Shown: piece by piece, positions 1 to 8,334 of the stretch
Position numbering within the stretch: the first letter of the stretch is position 1
Layout: each line of letters starts with the position of its first letter
From: Massilia varians
GTDB taxonomy: Bacteria > Pseudomonadota > Gammaproteobacteria > Burkholderiales > Burkholderiaceae_D
NCBI RefSeq assembly: GCF_027923905.1
Contig: NZ_AP026966.1
Coordinates: forward strand, 4,465,001 to 4,529,000
Length of the DNA: 64,000 nt
Reading direction: 5' to 3'
The notes under the pieces: generated by a model
What the model was told of the DNA's origin: nothing
Seen by the model: only the letters and a program-made list of their open reading frames with translations
The model's database searches: none
Translations under genes and position numbers: made by a program

Positions 1-44
1 GGGGTAAGGAAGAGGCTGCGGACGAAATTGATGATGGTGGCCAT
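1..44 (-). CDS. Left-truncated CDS, N-terminus only (possibly Flp-type pilin)
   Basis: A minus-strand reading frame starts with ATG at 44 and runs off the left edge, giving MATIINFVRSLFLT. An AGGAAA ribosome site lies 7-8 bases upstream of the ATG, which supports a real start. The short hydrophobic/basic N-terminus with an IINFVR motif resembles the leader of type IVb Flp pilins of Oxalobacteraceae, but 14 residues are too few for a firm family call. It is divergent from the BCCT transporter. Confidence 0.4.
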   Translation of the reverse strand, partial: MATIINFVRSLFLT

Positions 45-443
45 GATGATATTTCCTGAGGTCGCTTTGGGATGACTCCAGTATGCGTCCTTTAAGATAG
101 AAATCAAATTGAGATCCATGATGATCGTCATTCACCGATCATCTATCTTCCAACACATGATTATTTGCTCACACATTTGTGCAAATGCATTGTGTGTTAC
201 ACTCCAGCCCGCCGGTCGAGGCCGGCGTCAATATCCCTCTCACCAGTAGGTGCCATAGCGTAGCGACAGTCTCGCCGTGATTGGTTCATACTGAACGCCT
301 GTCATGCAGGCGATCCGTCAAGGTCAAGGTGGCAGTGCACGCCCGGCATACCGATGCCCAGGCGGCTGCTTCGCCGACCCTGCCTGCGGCCCTGCCCGTC
401 CCTCCCTGTGGGCGGCGCCCGCACGCATCAATAAGGAGAACTC
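45..443. other. Intergenic region between divergent genes
   Basis: About 400 bases carry no convincing gene. The left part (to about 200) is AT-richer than the rest and should hold the promoter of the leftward gene; it also contains the nested inverted repeat at 94-149. A plus-strand frame from 281 is only an out-of-frame shadow that runs into the transporter gene. I see no clear promoter consensus; TTGTGC at 177 and TACACT at 198 have a 15-base spacer and are weak. Confidence 0.5.
94..149. repeat. Nested inverted repeat (hairpin)
   Basis: Outer arms AAGATAGA (94-101) and TCTATCTT (142-149) are perfect complements. Inside them, GATGATCG (120-127) and CGATCATC (136-143) pair across an 8-base loop. 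The right arms are contiguous and overlap by two bases, while the left arms are separated by 18 bases, so the structure is a bulged stem or two alternative hairpins. No T-tract follows, so it does not look like a terminator. It may be an operator or an mRNA leader structure of the leftward gene. Confidence 0.45.
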
Positions 444-1961
444 ATGCAATTGCTCTGCTCTGCGGGCTTTATTTTTCTGATCGTCCTATGGGGCATTATT
501 GCCCCGACCAACATGGCCTCCGTCTTTTCGGAGATGCTTGCCGCACTCACCCGCAACTTCGGCTGGTTCTACCTGTGGGTCGTGCTGGCCCTGGTCCTGT
601 TCGCCGCCTTCGTCGCCTTCAGCCGCTACGGCGACCTCAAGCTCGGCGGCGAAGACGACGAGCCGGAATTCACGGTGGGCAGCTGGTTCTCCATGCTGTT
701 CGCCGCCGGCATGGGCATCGGCCTGGTGTTCTGGGGCGTGGCCGAACCCATCTCGCACTACATGACCGCGCCGCCCGGCGTCACGGCCGGCACGCCGGAA
801 GCGGCCAACGCCGCCATGCGCTACGTGTTCTTCCACTGGGGTATTCACCCCTGGGCCGTGTACAGCGTGGTGGCGCTGGCGATCGCCTTCTTCCAGTACC
901 GGCGCGGCGGCAACTCCCTGATCAGCACCGTCACCAGCTCGCTGCCCTGGCGCCCGATCCGCGCCATGTCCGGCCTGTTTAACGGCCTGGCGATCGTGGC
1001 CACCGCCTTCGGCGTCGCCGCCTCGCTCGGCGTCGGCGCGCTGCAGATCAACAGCGGCCTGAACGCGGTGTTCGGGGTCGCGATCAGCCCCACCGCGCAA
1101 GTCGTCATCATCATCGTGACCGCCGCCATGTTCATCACCTCCGCCGTGAGCGGCGTGGAAAAGGGCATCAAGCTGCTATCGAATACCAACATGATCATGG
1201 CCGCCCTGCTCGCTCTTGCCGTCTTCCTGCTCGGCCCCACGGTGGCGATCATCGACACCTTCAGCAATACCCTGGGCAGCTACGCCAGCGAGCTGGTCCG
1301 GATGAGCCTGCGCTCGACGCCTTTCCGCGACAGCAGCTGGGTCGGCAACTGGACCATCTTCTACTGGGCCTGGTGGATCTCGTGGTCGCCGTTCGTCGGC
1401 CTGTTCATCGCGCGCGTCTCGCGCGGCCGCACCATCCGCGAATTCATCCTCGGCACGGTGCTGGCGCCCTCGCTGGCGGCCTTCATCTGGTTCTCGATCT
1501 TCGGCGGCACCGCGCTCTACCTGGAGATCTGGCAGCACGTTCCGCTGGCCGAAGCCGTCAAGGCCGACCTGGCCACGGCCCTGTTCGCGCTGTTCGACGC
1601 CATGCCCTTCGGCCAGATCATGTCGGTGGTGGCCACGCTGCTGGTGGTGATCTTCTTCGTCACCTCGGGCGACTCGGCGGTGCTGGTGCTGGGCATGATG
1701 AGCCAGGACGGCAATCCCAACCCGACCACCCGCGTCAAGCTGGTCTGGGGTGCCCTGATCGCCGGCATTGCCATCAGCCTGCTGCTGGCGGGCGGCATCG
1801 ACGCCGTGCAGACCGCCACCATCCTGTTCGCCCTGCCCTTTGCGCTGGTGATCGTGCTGATGGTCATTGCGCTATGGCGGGCGCTGCGCGACGACTGGGA
1901 GGAAGAAGACCGACGCGAACGCGCCCTGCGGCGCAAGATGCGCGAGATGGCGGCGCGCTAG
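444..1961 (+). CDS. BCCT family betaine/carnitine/choline transporter
   Basis: A 505-residue inner-membrane secondary transporter for quaternary-ammonium compounds, probably uptake of a betaine-type osmolyte. It has about 12 hydrophobic segments, the family motif GMGIGLVFWGVAEP (about residues 90-103) and the tryptophan-rich segment WTIFYWAWWISWSPFVGLF (about 302-320), where aromatic residues bind the trimethylammonium group. Length is normal for the family. Start ATG 444 is preceded by AAGGAG. The C-terminus is short and very charged (EEEDRRERALRRK), as in osmosensing BCCT tails. The substrate cannot be read from the sequence, so no symbol is given. No choline-oxidation genes are adjacent. 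Confidence 0.9.
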   Translation: MQLLCSAGFIFLIVLWGIIAPTNMASVFSEMLAALTRNFGWFYLWVVLALVLFAAFVAFSRYGDLKLGGEDDEPEFTVGSWFSMLFAAGMGIGLVFWGVAEPISHYMTAPPGVTAGTPEAANAAMRYVFFHWGIHPWAVYSVVALAIAFFQYRRGGNSLISTVTSSLPWRPIRAMSGLFNGLAIVATAFGVAASLGVGALQINSGLNAVFGVAISPTAQVVIIIVTAAMFITSAVSGVEKGIKLLSNTNMIMAALLALAVFLLGPTVAIIDTFSNTLGSYASELVRMSLRSTPFRDSSWVGNWTIFYWAWWISWSPFVGLFIARVSRGRTIREFILGTVLAPSLAAFIWFSIFGGTALYLEIWQHVPLAEAVKADLATALFALFDAMPFGQIMSVVATLLVVIFFVTSGDSAVLVLGMMSQDGNPNPTTRVKLVWGALIAGIAISLLLAGGIDAVQTATILFALPFALVIVLMVIALWRALRDDWEEEDRRERALRRKMREMAAR

Positions 1962-2093
1962 CCGCCTGGCGAGGCGGGGACTTGAGGACGCGCGTGCCTG
2001 GGCTGTGGCCAAACTGGTATCATGCGCGTTTTCCGGACCCTGGCCCGCACTTTTTCGGCGGCGCGCCCGTCCCCACCCTACAGAACATCAAGA

Positions 2094-2702
2094 ATGAACA
2101 CTCAGCCTCCATTGCCTGGTTTCTTCGGCCGGCTTTCGATCGCCTTCGGCAGCTTCTTCAAATCGCTCGGCGATGCCGAGTTCGCCGCGCGCGTGCGCGA
2201 TGACGGCGTAGGCCCTGCCGTGGTTCCCACCCCGGCGCCAACGCCTGCCCCGACGCCTGCGCCGACGCACCCACCCACCATGGCGCCCACGCCGGCGCCA
2301 ACGCCTGCGCCGCTGCGCGCCCCGAGCGCCGAGTCGGCCCTGCAACTATTAAGCCTGCTCCAGCGCGAAGCCCGCCTGATCGACTTCACCCAAGAAAACC
2401 TGAGCGCCTATTCGGACGCCGACATCGGCGCCGCCGCCCGCGTCGTGCACGAAGGCTGCGCGCGCGTGCTGCGCGAGCACTTCACCATCGAGCCGGTGCG
2501 CAGCGAAGCCGAGGGCGCCCGCGTCACGCTGGAAGAAGGCTTCGACGCCGCCAGCGTGCGCCTGACCGGCAACGTGGTCGGCCAGGCGCCGTTCAAGGGC
2601 ACCCTGTCGCACCGCGGCTGGCGTGCTACCAAGGTCCAGCTGCCGCAGCTGGCCGAGAAGCACGACGCGCGCGTGCTGGCCCCGGCGGAGGTGGAACTGT
2701 GA
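2094..2702 (+). CDS. DUF2760 domain-containing protein, partner of Hsp70 operon
   Basis: A 202-residue protein of unknown function. The N-terminus (MNTQPPLPGFFGRLSIAFGSFFKSLGDAEFAARV) and the C-terminal about 120 residues resemble the DUF2760 family, which is commonly encoded just upstream of YegD-like Hsp70 proteins. Between them lies a low-complexity Pro/Thr/Ala linker (about residues 45-73). I chose ATG 2094 over an in-frame ATG at 2022 because 2094 begins the conserved-looking part. The stop overlaps the GTG of the next gene (GTGA at 2699-2702), so translation is coupled. A cofactor or adaptor role for the two downstream chaperone-like ATPases is inferred from context only. Confidence 0.7.
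   Translation: MNTQPPLPGFFGRLSIAFGSFFKSLGDAEFAARVRDDGVGPAVVPTPAPTPAPTPAPTHPPTMAPTPAPTPAPLRAPSAESALQLLSLLQREARLIDFTQENLSAYSDADIGAAARVVHEGCARVLREHFTIEPVRSEAEGARVTLEEGFDAASVRLTGNVVGQAPFKGTLSHRGWRATKVQLPQLAEKHDARVLAPAEVEL
2226..2312 (+). repeat. Short Pro-Thr-Ala coding repeats
   Basis: Imperfect tandem copies of ACGCCTGCGCC/ACGCCGGCGCC encode a (Pro-Thr-Pro-Ala)n linker inside the DUF2760 gene, interrupted by a HPPTM segment. Such repeats are prone to slippage and can vary in length between strains. Confidence 0.7.
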
Positions 2703-4543
2703 GCGATCCACGCTACGCCATCGGCATCGACCTGGGCACCACCCACAGCGCCCTCTCGTATGTCGACCTGCAGGCCAGCGACGGCGAAAAGACCGTCGAC
2801 GGCGTGCTGCCCGTTCCCCAGCTGAGCGGGCCGGGCACCGTCGAGGCGCTGCCGCTGCTGCCCTCCTTCCTCTACCTGCCGCACCCGGACGAACTGGCCG
2901 CGGGCGAAACGGCGCTGCCCTGGAGCGCCGGCGGAGAAGGCTTCATCGCCGGCGAAATGGCGAGGAGCCGCGGCGCCACCACCCCGATCCGCCTGGTGTC
3001 CTCGGCCAAGAGCTGGCTGAGCCACCCGAGCGTGGACCGCCGCGCCGCCATCCTGCCGCACGACGCGCCGGAAGAAGTCACGCGCGTATCGCCGCTCGAA
3101 GCCTCCACCCGCTACCTGGCGCACCTGCGCCAGGCCTGGAACGCCGCCCACCCGGACGCGCCCTTCGACCAGCAGCAGGTCACCGTCACGATTCCCGCTT
3201 CGTTCGACCCGGGCGCGCGCGAACTCACCGCCGAAGCGGCGCGCAACGCCGGCATCAACCCGACCCTGCTGGAAGAGCCGCAGGCGGCCCTGTACAGCTG
3301 GATCCAGGGAAGCAAGGGCAGCTGGCGCAAGCAGGTCAAGGCCGGCGACATCGTGCTGGTCGTGGACGTGGGCGGCGGCACCAGCGACTTCTCGCTGATC
3401 GCCATCCTCGAACGCGACGGCAAGCTGGAGCCGCACCGCGTGGCCGTGGGCGACCACATCCTGCTGGGCGGCGACAACATGGACCTGGCCCTGGCCCACT
3501 TCGTGGCGCGCAAGCTCCAGGCGAACGGCACCCAGCTCGATGCCTGGCAGATGCGCGCCCTCACCTACGGCTGCCGCAGCGCCAAGGAACACCTGCTGGC
3601 CGACGCCGACGCCAGCGTGTGGCCGATCGTGGTGCCGAGCCGCGGCTCGAAGCTCATCGGCGGCTCGATCCGCACCGAACTCACGCGCGACGAAGTGACC
3701 GCCTTCATCACCGACGGCTTCTTCCCGCGGGTGGAAGCGTCCGCACGTCCCGCCACCCGTACCCGCGCCGGCCTGACCCAGGTCGGCCTGCCCTACGCGC
3801 AGGATGCCGCGATCACGAAGCACCTGGCGGCCTTCCTGGCGCGCCAGGTCGGCGCCACCGCCGAGCTGGAAGGCTTCGGCGGCAGCGTGAATCCGGACCA
3901 TAGCTTCCTGCACCCGAGCGCGGTGCTGTTCAACGGCGGCGCGTTCAAGTCGAACATCCTGGCCCAGCGCGTGATGGACACCATCAACGACTGGCTCTAC
4001 ATGGAAGGCGCCGAACCGGCGCGCATGCTCGAAGGCGCCGACCTGGACCTGGCGGTGGCGCGCGGCGCGGCCTACTTCAGCTACGCGCGGCGCGGCGGCG
4101 GCGTGCGCATCCGCGGCGGCACGGCCCGTTCCTACTACGTCGGCGTGGAATCCTCGATGCCCGCCATCCCCGGCATGGAGCCGCCGATCGAGGCCCTGTG
4201 CGTGGCGCCTTTCGGCATGGAAGAAGGCAGCGAACTCGAACTGCCGGGCCAGGAATTCGGCCTGGTCGTGGGCGAGCCGGTCACCTTCCGCTTCTTCGGC
4301 TCCACCACGCGCCGCCAGGACCGCATCGGCGAGGTACTCGAGTTCTGGGGCCCGGACGAGCTGCAGGAGATGAACGAAATCCAGGCCACCCTGCCGGCGG
4401 AAGGACGCGTGGCGGGCGACGTGGTGCAGGTCAGGCTGCACGCGCTGGCAACCGATGCGGGCACCCTGGAACTGGCCGCGGTGTCGCGCGAAGGCCAGCG
4501 CTGGAAGATCGAGTTCGACGTCCGCGCCGCGAACGAGCAGTGA
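2699..4543 (+). CDS. Hsp70 family protein (YegD/DnaK-like ATPase)
   Basis: A 614-residue cytoplasmic actin-fold ATPase. Phosphate-1 motif IGIDLGTTHS lies at residues 8-17, phosphate-2 motif VDVGGGTSDFSL at about 221-232, LGGDNMDLAL at about 257-266 and the adenosine motif LFNGGAFKS at about 410-418. The C-terminal about 150 residues are beta-rich and do not look like the canonical DnaK substrate domain with its EEVD-type tail. It starts with GTG 2699, overlapping the DUF2760 stop, and ends 7 bases before the next Hsp70. It is longer than E. coli YegD (about 450). Clients are unknown; the operon suggests a dedicated chaperone pair rather than a housekeeping DnaK. Confidence 0.85.
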   Translation: MSDPRYAIGIDLGTTHSALSYVDLQASDGEKTVDGVLPVPQLSGPGTVEALPLLPSFLYLPHPDELAAGETALPWSAGGEGFIAGEMARSRGATTPIRLVSSAKSWLSHPSVDRRAAILPHDAPEEVTRVSPLEASTRYLAHLRQAWNAAHPDAPFDQQQVTVTIPASFDPGARELTAEAARNAGINPTLLEEPQAALYSWIQGSKGSWRKQVKAGDIVLVVDVGGGTSDFSLIAILERDGKLEPHRVAVGDHILLGGDNMDLALAHFVARKLQANGTQLDAWQMRALTYGCRSAKEHLLADADASVWPIVVPSRGSKLIGGSIRTELTRDEVTAFITDGFFPRVEASARPATRTRAGLTQVGLPYAQDAAITKHLAAFLARQVGATAELEGFGGSVNPDHSFLHPSAVLFNGGAFKSNILAQRVMDTINDWLYMEGAEPARMLEGADLDLAVARGAAYFSYARRGGGVRIRGGTARSYYVGVESSMPAIPGMEPPIEALCVAPFGMEEGSELELPGQEFGLVVGEPVTFRFFGSTTRRQDRIGEVLEFWGPDELQEMNEIQATLPAEGRVAGDVVQVRLHALATDAGTLELAAVSREGQRWKIEFDVRAANEQ

Positions 4544-4550
4544 AGCTTCA

Positions 4551-7355
4551 GTGACGTCTTACCTCGTCAGCATCGACCTGGGCACCACCAACACGGTGCT
4601 CGCCTACGCCCTGCCCGGCGCGGGGCAGGTCGAGCTGCTGGCGATCGATCAACTGGTGGCGCCCGGCGAAGTGGGAAGCAGTTCCCTGCTGCCCTCGATG
4701 CGCTACCACCCCGCCGAGGGCGAACTCGCTCCCGGCGAACTCCAGCTTCCCTGGCTCCAGCAGGATCCGGCCGGCGTCGAGCGCGTCGCCCTGGGCCGCC
4801 TGGCGCGCCTGCTCGGCGCGCAAACGCCGGGGCGGCTGGTGGCCAGCGCCAAGAGCTGGCTGTCGCATGCCGGCGTGGACCGCATGGCCGCCATCCTGCC
4901 CTGGGGCGCCGAGGATGCCGACGTGGCGAAAGTGTCGCCGGTCGCCGCCAGCGCCAGCTACCTGGCGCACCTGCGCGCGGCCTGGAACGCGCGCTTCCCC
5001 GCGGCGCCGCTGGAGCGCCAGCAGATCGTCCTCACCGTGCCCGCTTCCTTCGACGAAGGCGCACGCGCGCTCACGCTCGAAGCGGCCCGCATGGCCGGCC
5101 TGCCCGCGCTGCGCCTGCTGGAAGAACCCCAGGCCGCCCTTTACGACTGGCTGTACCGCCACCGCGCCAGCCTAGCCCGGGACCTGGCGAGCACCCGCCT
5201 GGTGCTGGTGGCCGACGTCGGCGGCGGCACCACCGACTTCAGCCTGGTCAAGGTCGACGTGGACGGCGATGGCCAGCCGAGGCTGACCCGCATCGGGGTC
5301 GGCAACCATCTGATCCTGGGCGGCGACAACATGGACCTGGCGCTGGCGCACCTGGCCGAGTCGCGCCTTGGCAATACCGAGCGCCTGTCGGCCGGCCGGC
5401 TGGCCCAACTGACCGAGCGCTGCCGCGCGGCCAAGGAGCAGCTGCTGGCGCCGGACGCCCCGGAACAGGTGACGGTGACCCTGCTCGGTTCCGGTTCGCG
5501 CCTGATCGGCGCCAGCCGCTCGGCCACGCTCACGCGCGAAGACGTGCAAAGCATCGTCCTCGACGGTTTCTTCCCGTCCAACGAAGCGCAGGAGCCGGCG
5601 AAACGGGCGCGCAGCGGCATCGTTGAATTCGGCCTGCCCTATGCGAGCGACCCGGCCATCACGCGCCACCTGGCCGGCTTCCTGCGCCAGCATGCGCAGG
5701 CGGCGCGCGAAGCATTGGGCCTGGAAGACGACGGCAGCCTTCCGGTGCCCGACACCCTGCTGCTCAACGGCGGCGTATTCCGCGGCGCGGCGCTGGCCGA
5801 GCGCCTGGCCGGCGTGCTCGCGCACTGGCGCCGCGCGCCGGTCACGGTGCTGCACAACGCGGACCCGGACGTGGCCGTTGCACGCGGCGGCGTCGCCTAC
5901 TCGCTGGCGCGCGCCGGCCAGGCGCCGCGCATCGAAAGCGGCTCGGCGCGCAACTACTACCTGCTGCTCGACGCCCAACAGTCGGGAGACACGCTGCGCG
6001 CGGTCTGCCTGCTGCCGCGCGGCGCGCCCGCCGGCGAAGAGGTGCGCCTGGAAGGCCGCAGCTTCGCCCTGCGCCTGGGACGGCCGGTGCGCTTCCACCT
6101 GGTGTCCATGACCGCCGACCCGGGCGGCATCCTGCCGCGGCCGGGCGACCTGCTCGACCTGCCCGTGAGCGACATCGTGCGCCTGCCCGCCATCTCGACG
6201 GTCCTGCGCAGCAGGCGCAGCACCGACATCCCGGTGCAGCTGGCCACGGTGCTGCTCGAAGTCGGCACGCTGGAAGTCTCCTGCGTCGCCGAGGAGGACG
6301 CCTCCCAGCGCTGGCGCCTCGAATTCCAGCTGCGCGGGCAAGAGGAGGAAGAAGCGCCCGAGGACGTGTCGCTGCCGCCGGAGCTGATTGACGCGGTCGC
6401 GCGCATCGACCGCATCTTCGGCAACCGTTCGCAGCAGGTCGACCCGCGCGAGGTGCGCCAGCTGCGCGCCTCGCTCGAACACCTGCTCGGTGGACGCGAA
6501 CGCTGGACCACGCCGCTGCTGCGCCGCCTGTTCGACGCCCTGCTGGCGCGCGCCAAGGGCCGCCGCCGCTCCGCCGAGCACGAACGCGTGTGGCTGAACC
6601 TGGCCGGCTACTGCCTGCGTCCCGGCTTCGGCCACCCGCTCGACGAATGGCGCATCGAGCAGCTGTGGGGGATGTTCGAGACTGGGGTCCAATACCACAA
6701 GGACAGCCAGGTGCGCGCCGAATGGTGGACGCTGTGGCGGCGCGTGGCCGGCGGCCTTTCGCTCGATGCGCAACTGCGCCTGCTCGACGATTTCGCCTTC
6801 AACCTGCAGGCCGACGAAGCCGAGCGTGGCCGCCGTCCGGTGACGCTGGTGGACGGCAGCGAGGACGACATGCTGCGCGTCGGCGCCTCGCTGGAGCGCA
6901 TCCCGTCCGCCTACAAGGCCGAGATCGGCGACTGGCTGATGGGGCAGATCATGCAGATGCCGGGCGGCGCCAGGATCGACGCGCGCGCCGCGGCGCGCTA
7001 CGGACGCTACCTGTGGGCGCTGGGCCGCGTCGGTGCGCGCCAGTCCTTCCACGGCGCCGCCCACGAGGTGGCGCCCAGCGCCTCCGCCGAAGCCTGGCTC
7101 GGCCAGCTCCTGCAGCTCGACTGGAAAAAGATCGAGCCGGCCGGCTTTGCCGCCGCCCATATCGCCCGCATGACCGGCGACCGCTCGCGCGACATCGGCC
7201 AGGCGGTGCGCGACGAGGTGCTGCGGCGCCTGTCGTCCAGCGGGGCGCCGTCCAGCTGGTCGGCCATGGTGCGCGAGGTGGTCGAACTCGACCAGGCGGT
7301 CGAGACGCGCATGCTGGGCGATGCGCTGCCGCCGGGCCTCAAGCTGCTGCGCTGA
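4551..7355 (+). CDS. Large Hsp70 family protein with C-terminal DUF3731-like region
   Basis: A 934-residue protein, paralogous to the preceding gene over its first about 600 residues. The ATPase motifs are SIDLGTTNT (about 6-14), ADVGGGTTDFSL (about 220-231), LGGDNMDLAL and LLNGGVFRG (about 402-410). A further about 320 residues, rich in charged helices, form a C-terminal domain like the DnaK-related DUF3731 region. The start is GTG 4551, seven bases after the previous stop; an in-frame ATG at 4455 lies inside the upstream gene and would add residues unlike any Hsp70 N-terminus. Both Hsp70s keep the ATP-binding residues, so both probably hydrolyse ATP. Confidence 0.85.
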   Translation: MTSYLVSIDLGTTNTVLAYALPGAGQVELLAIDQLVAPGEVGSSSLLPSMRYHPAEGELAPGELQLPWLQQDPAGVERVALGRLARLLGAQTPGRLVASAKSWLSHAGVDRMAAILPWGAEDADVAKVSPVAASASYLAHLRAAWNARFPAAPLERQQIVLTVPASFDEGARALTLEAARMAGLPALRLLEEPQAALYDWLYRHRASLARDLASTRLVLVADVGGGTTDFSLVKVDVDGDGQPRLTRIGVGNHLILGGDNMDLALAHLAESRLGNTERLSAGRLAQLTERCRAAKEQLLAPDAPEQVTVTLLGSGSRLIGASRSATLTREDVQSIVLDGFFPSNEAQEPAKRARSGIVEFGLPYASDPAITRHLAGFLRQHAQAAREALGLEDDGSLPVPDTLLLNGGVFRGAALAERLAGVLAHWRRAPVTVLHNADPDVAVARGGVAYSLARAGQAPRIESGSARNYYLLLDAQQSGDTLRAVCLLPRGAPAGEEVRLEGRSFALRLGRPVRFHLVSMTADPGGILPRPGDLLDLPVSDIVRLPAISTVLRSRRSTDIPVQLATVLLEVGTLEVSCVAEEDASQRWRLEFQLRGQEEEEAPEDVSLPPELIDAVARIDRIFGNRSQQVDPREVRQLRASLEHLLGGRERWTTPLLRRLFDALLARAKGRRRSAEHERVWLNLAGYCLRPGFGHPLDEWRIEQLWGMFETGVQYHKDSQVRAEWWTLWRRVAGGLSLDAQLRLLDDFAFNLQADEAERGRRPVTLVDGSEDDMLRVGASLERIPSAYKAEIGDWLMGQIMQMPGGARIDARAAARYGRYLWALGRVGARQSFHGAAHEVAPSASAEAWLGQLLQLDWKKIEPAGFAAAHIARMTGDRSRDIGQAVRDEVLRRLSSSGAPSSWSAMVREVVELDQAVETRMLGDALPPGLKLLR

Positions 7356-7366
7356 CCCGCAGCCCG

Positions 7367-7477
7367 TCAGCAAAACACGAAATCCTCATTCGACTTCGGC
7401 AGCGCGCACATCACACCGCGCAGGCCGACCCACGCAAAGCCCACGACGGGAACCAGCAGCAACCAGAACGCAGACAT
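7367..7477 (-). CDS. 36-residue small membrane protein
   Basis: A microprotein of 36 residues: MSAFWLLLVPVVGFAWVGLR, then GVMCALPKSNEDFVFC. It has one hydrophobic segment (residues 3-18) followed by a polar tail with two cysteines (24 and 36). A strong AAGGAG ribosome site lies 6 bases before ATG 7477. The perfect operator at 7503-7522 sits just upstream and matches the one before the neighbouring TetR gene, which argues that this is a regulated gene. Function is unknown; a small inner-membrane regulator or stress peptide is a guess. The 3' end lies 12 bases from the convergent Hsp70 stop. Confidence 0.65.
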   Translation of the reverse strand: MSAFWLLLVPVVGFAWVGLRGVMCALPKSNEDFVFC

Positions 7478-7502
7478 GATCGACTCCTTCAGTTCAGCCT
7501 AA

Positions 7503-7522
7503 TTTCGCACAGGTGTGCGAAA
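7503..7522. promoter_or_regulatory. TetR operator upstream of microprotein gene
   Basis: TTTCGCACAGGTGTGCGAAA: 9-base arms that are perfect inverted repeats around a GG centre (arms extend to 11 bases counting flanking AA/TT). It differs by one base from the site at 8196-8215 before the TetR gene. It lies 26-45 bases upstream of the microprotein ATG, where the promoter should be, as expected for repression. Confidence 0.7.
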
Positions 7523-7572
7523 TTACTTCAAAAAAAGGGACAGGCGTCACCGGTCCCGCTCTGCACCGAGCT

Positions 7573-8187
7573 TCATTCCAGATCGTTGAAACTCTTGTAC
7601 GTCGATATCAGGCGGTTGAAGGCGCGCTGCGCCCGCCGCGGCACGGCGTTCTCGCGCAGGAAGCGCGCGTCGTGCATCACCCCGATCGCCAGGCTGTAGA
7701 TCTCGAACACCAGCTGCTCGGGTTCGGTGTCCGGCCGCAGGTGGCCGGCCTCCATCGCCTGCAGCACCGTCTTGCGCAGCGACCCGCGCCAGCGCGTCAC
7801 CCCGGCCTCGATGCGGTCGCGCAGCGGCCCGGGCACGTCGTCGAACTCGAAGGCGCCGGCAGTGTACAGGCACCCGCCGCGCGCGGTCTCGTTGCCGATC
7901 TTCCTCAGCCACAGCTCGACCTGCATCGTCAGGCGCGGCAAGCCCTTGGCCACGCCCAGCGCCGGCACGAACACTTCTTCGGAAAAGCGGCGGTCGTACT
8001 CGTCCAGCACCGCCGCCTGCAAGGCTTCGAGCGAGCCGACGCGCGAGAACACGCCGCTCTTGCTGATGCCGGTGCGCTTGGACAGCTCGCCCAGCGATAC
8101 CTTGCCGATCCCTTCGCTGGCCGCCATGTCGTAGGCGGCCGCGAGGATCGTCGCGTAGGTGGCTTCGCTTTTTGCGGTGGTGTTCAT
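7573..8187 (-). CDS. TetR/AcrR family transcriptional regulator
   Basis: A 204-residue dimeric repressor. The N-terminal helix-turn-helix is at about residues 10-58 ([37 protein letters not shown]) and is followed by an all-helical ligand-binding domain containing [14 protein letters not shown], typical of TetR groups with a C-terminal dimer domain. Start ATG 8187. A palindromic operator lies 9-28 bases upstream and an almost identical one precedes the neighbouring microprotein gene, so it probably represses itself and that gene, and perhaps the divergent SDR gene as well. The inducer is unknown. Confidence 0.88.
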   Translation of the reverse strand: MNTTAKSEATYATILAAAYDMAASEGIGKVSLGELSKRTGISKSGVFSRVGSLEALQAAVLDEYDRRFSEEVFVPALGVAKGLPRLTMQVELWLRKIGNETARGGCLYTAGAFEFDDVPGPLRDRIEAGVTRWRGSLRKTVLQAMEAGHLRPDTEPEQLVFEIYSLAIGVMHDARFLRENAVPRRAQRAFNRLISTYKSFNDLE

Positions 8188-8195
8188 GCGCTCAC

Positions 8196-8215
8196 TTTAG
8201 CACAGGTGTGCGAAA
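8196..8215. promoter_or_regulatory. TetR autoregulatory operator
   Basis: TTTAGCACAGGTGTGCGAAA, the second copy of the palindrome (19 of 20 bases identical to 7503-7522). On the minus strand it covers a TGnTAAAGT extended -10-like element just before the TetR start. It also lies in the intergenic region upstream of the divergent SDR gene (start 8335). Confidence 0.7.
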
Positions 8216-8334
8216 CTACAAGGACTATTTGATTCTTTCCGTCGAGCTAGCGAATGCCCCGTCTTGCCGATCATGGCTACCATCGTTGCGCCAGATGAGG
8301 CGACCAGGAGTGCATTCCCATTACAGGAGCAAAC

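Noticed and set aside
2226..2312. Possible CRISPR-like direct repeats
   Set aside because: Short, contiguous and in frame; they encode a Pro-Thr-Ala linker and have no spacers.
2408..4441. 677-codon minus-strand frame opposite the first Hsp70
   Set aside because: Antisense shadow in GC-rich DNA; low-complexity His/Arg/Ala protein, while the plus strand has full Hsp70 motifs.
5172..7373. 733-codon minus-strand frame opposite the second Hsp70
   Set aside because: Antisense shadow, no family features or ribosome site.
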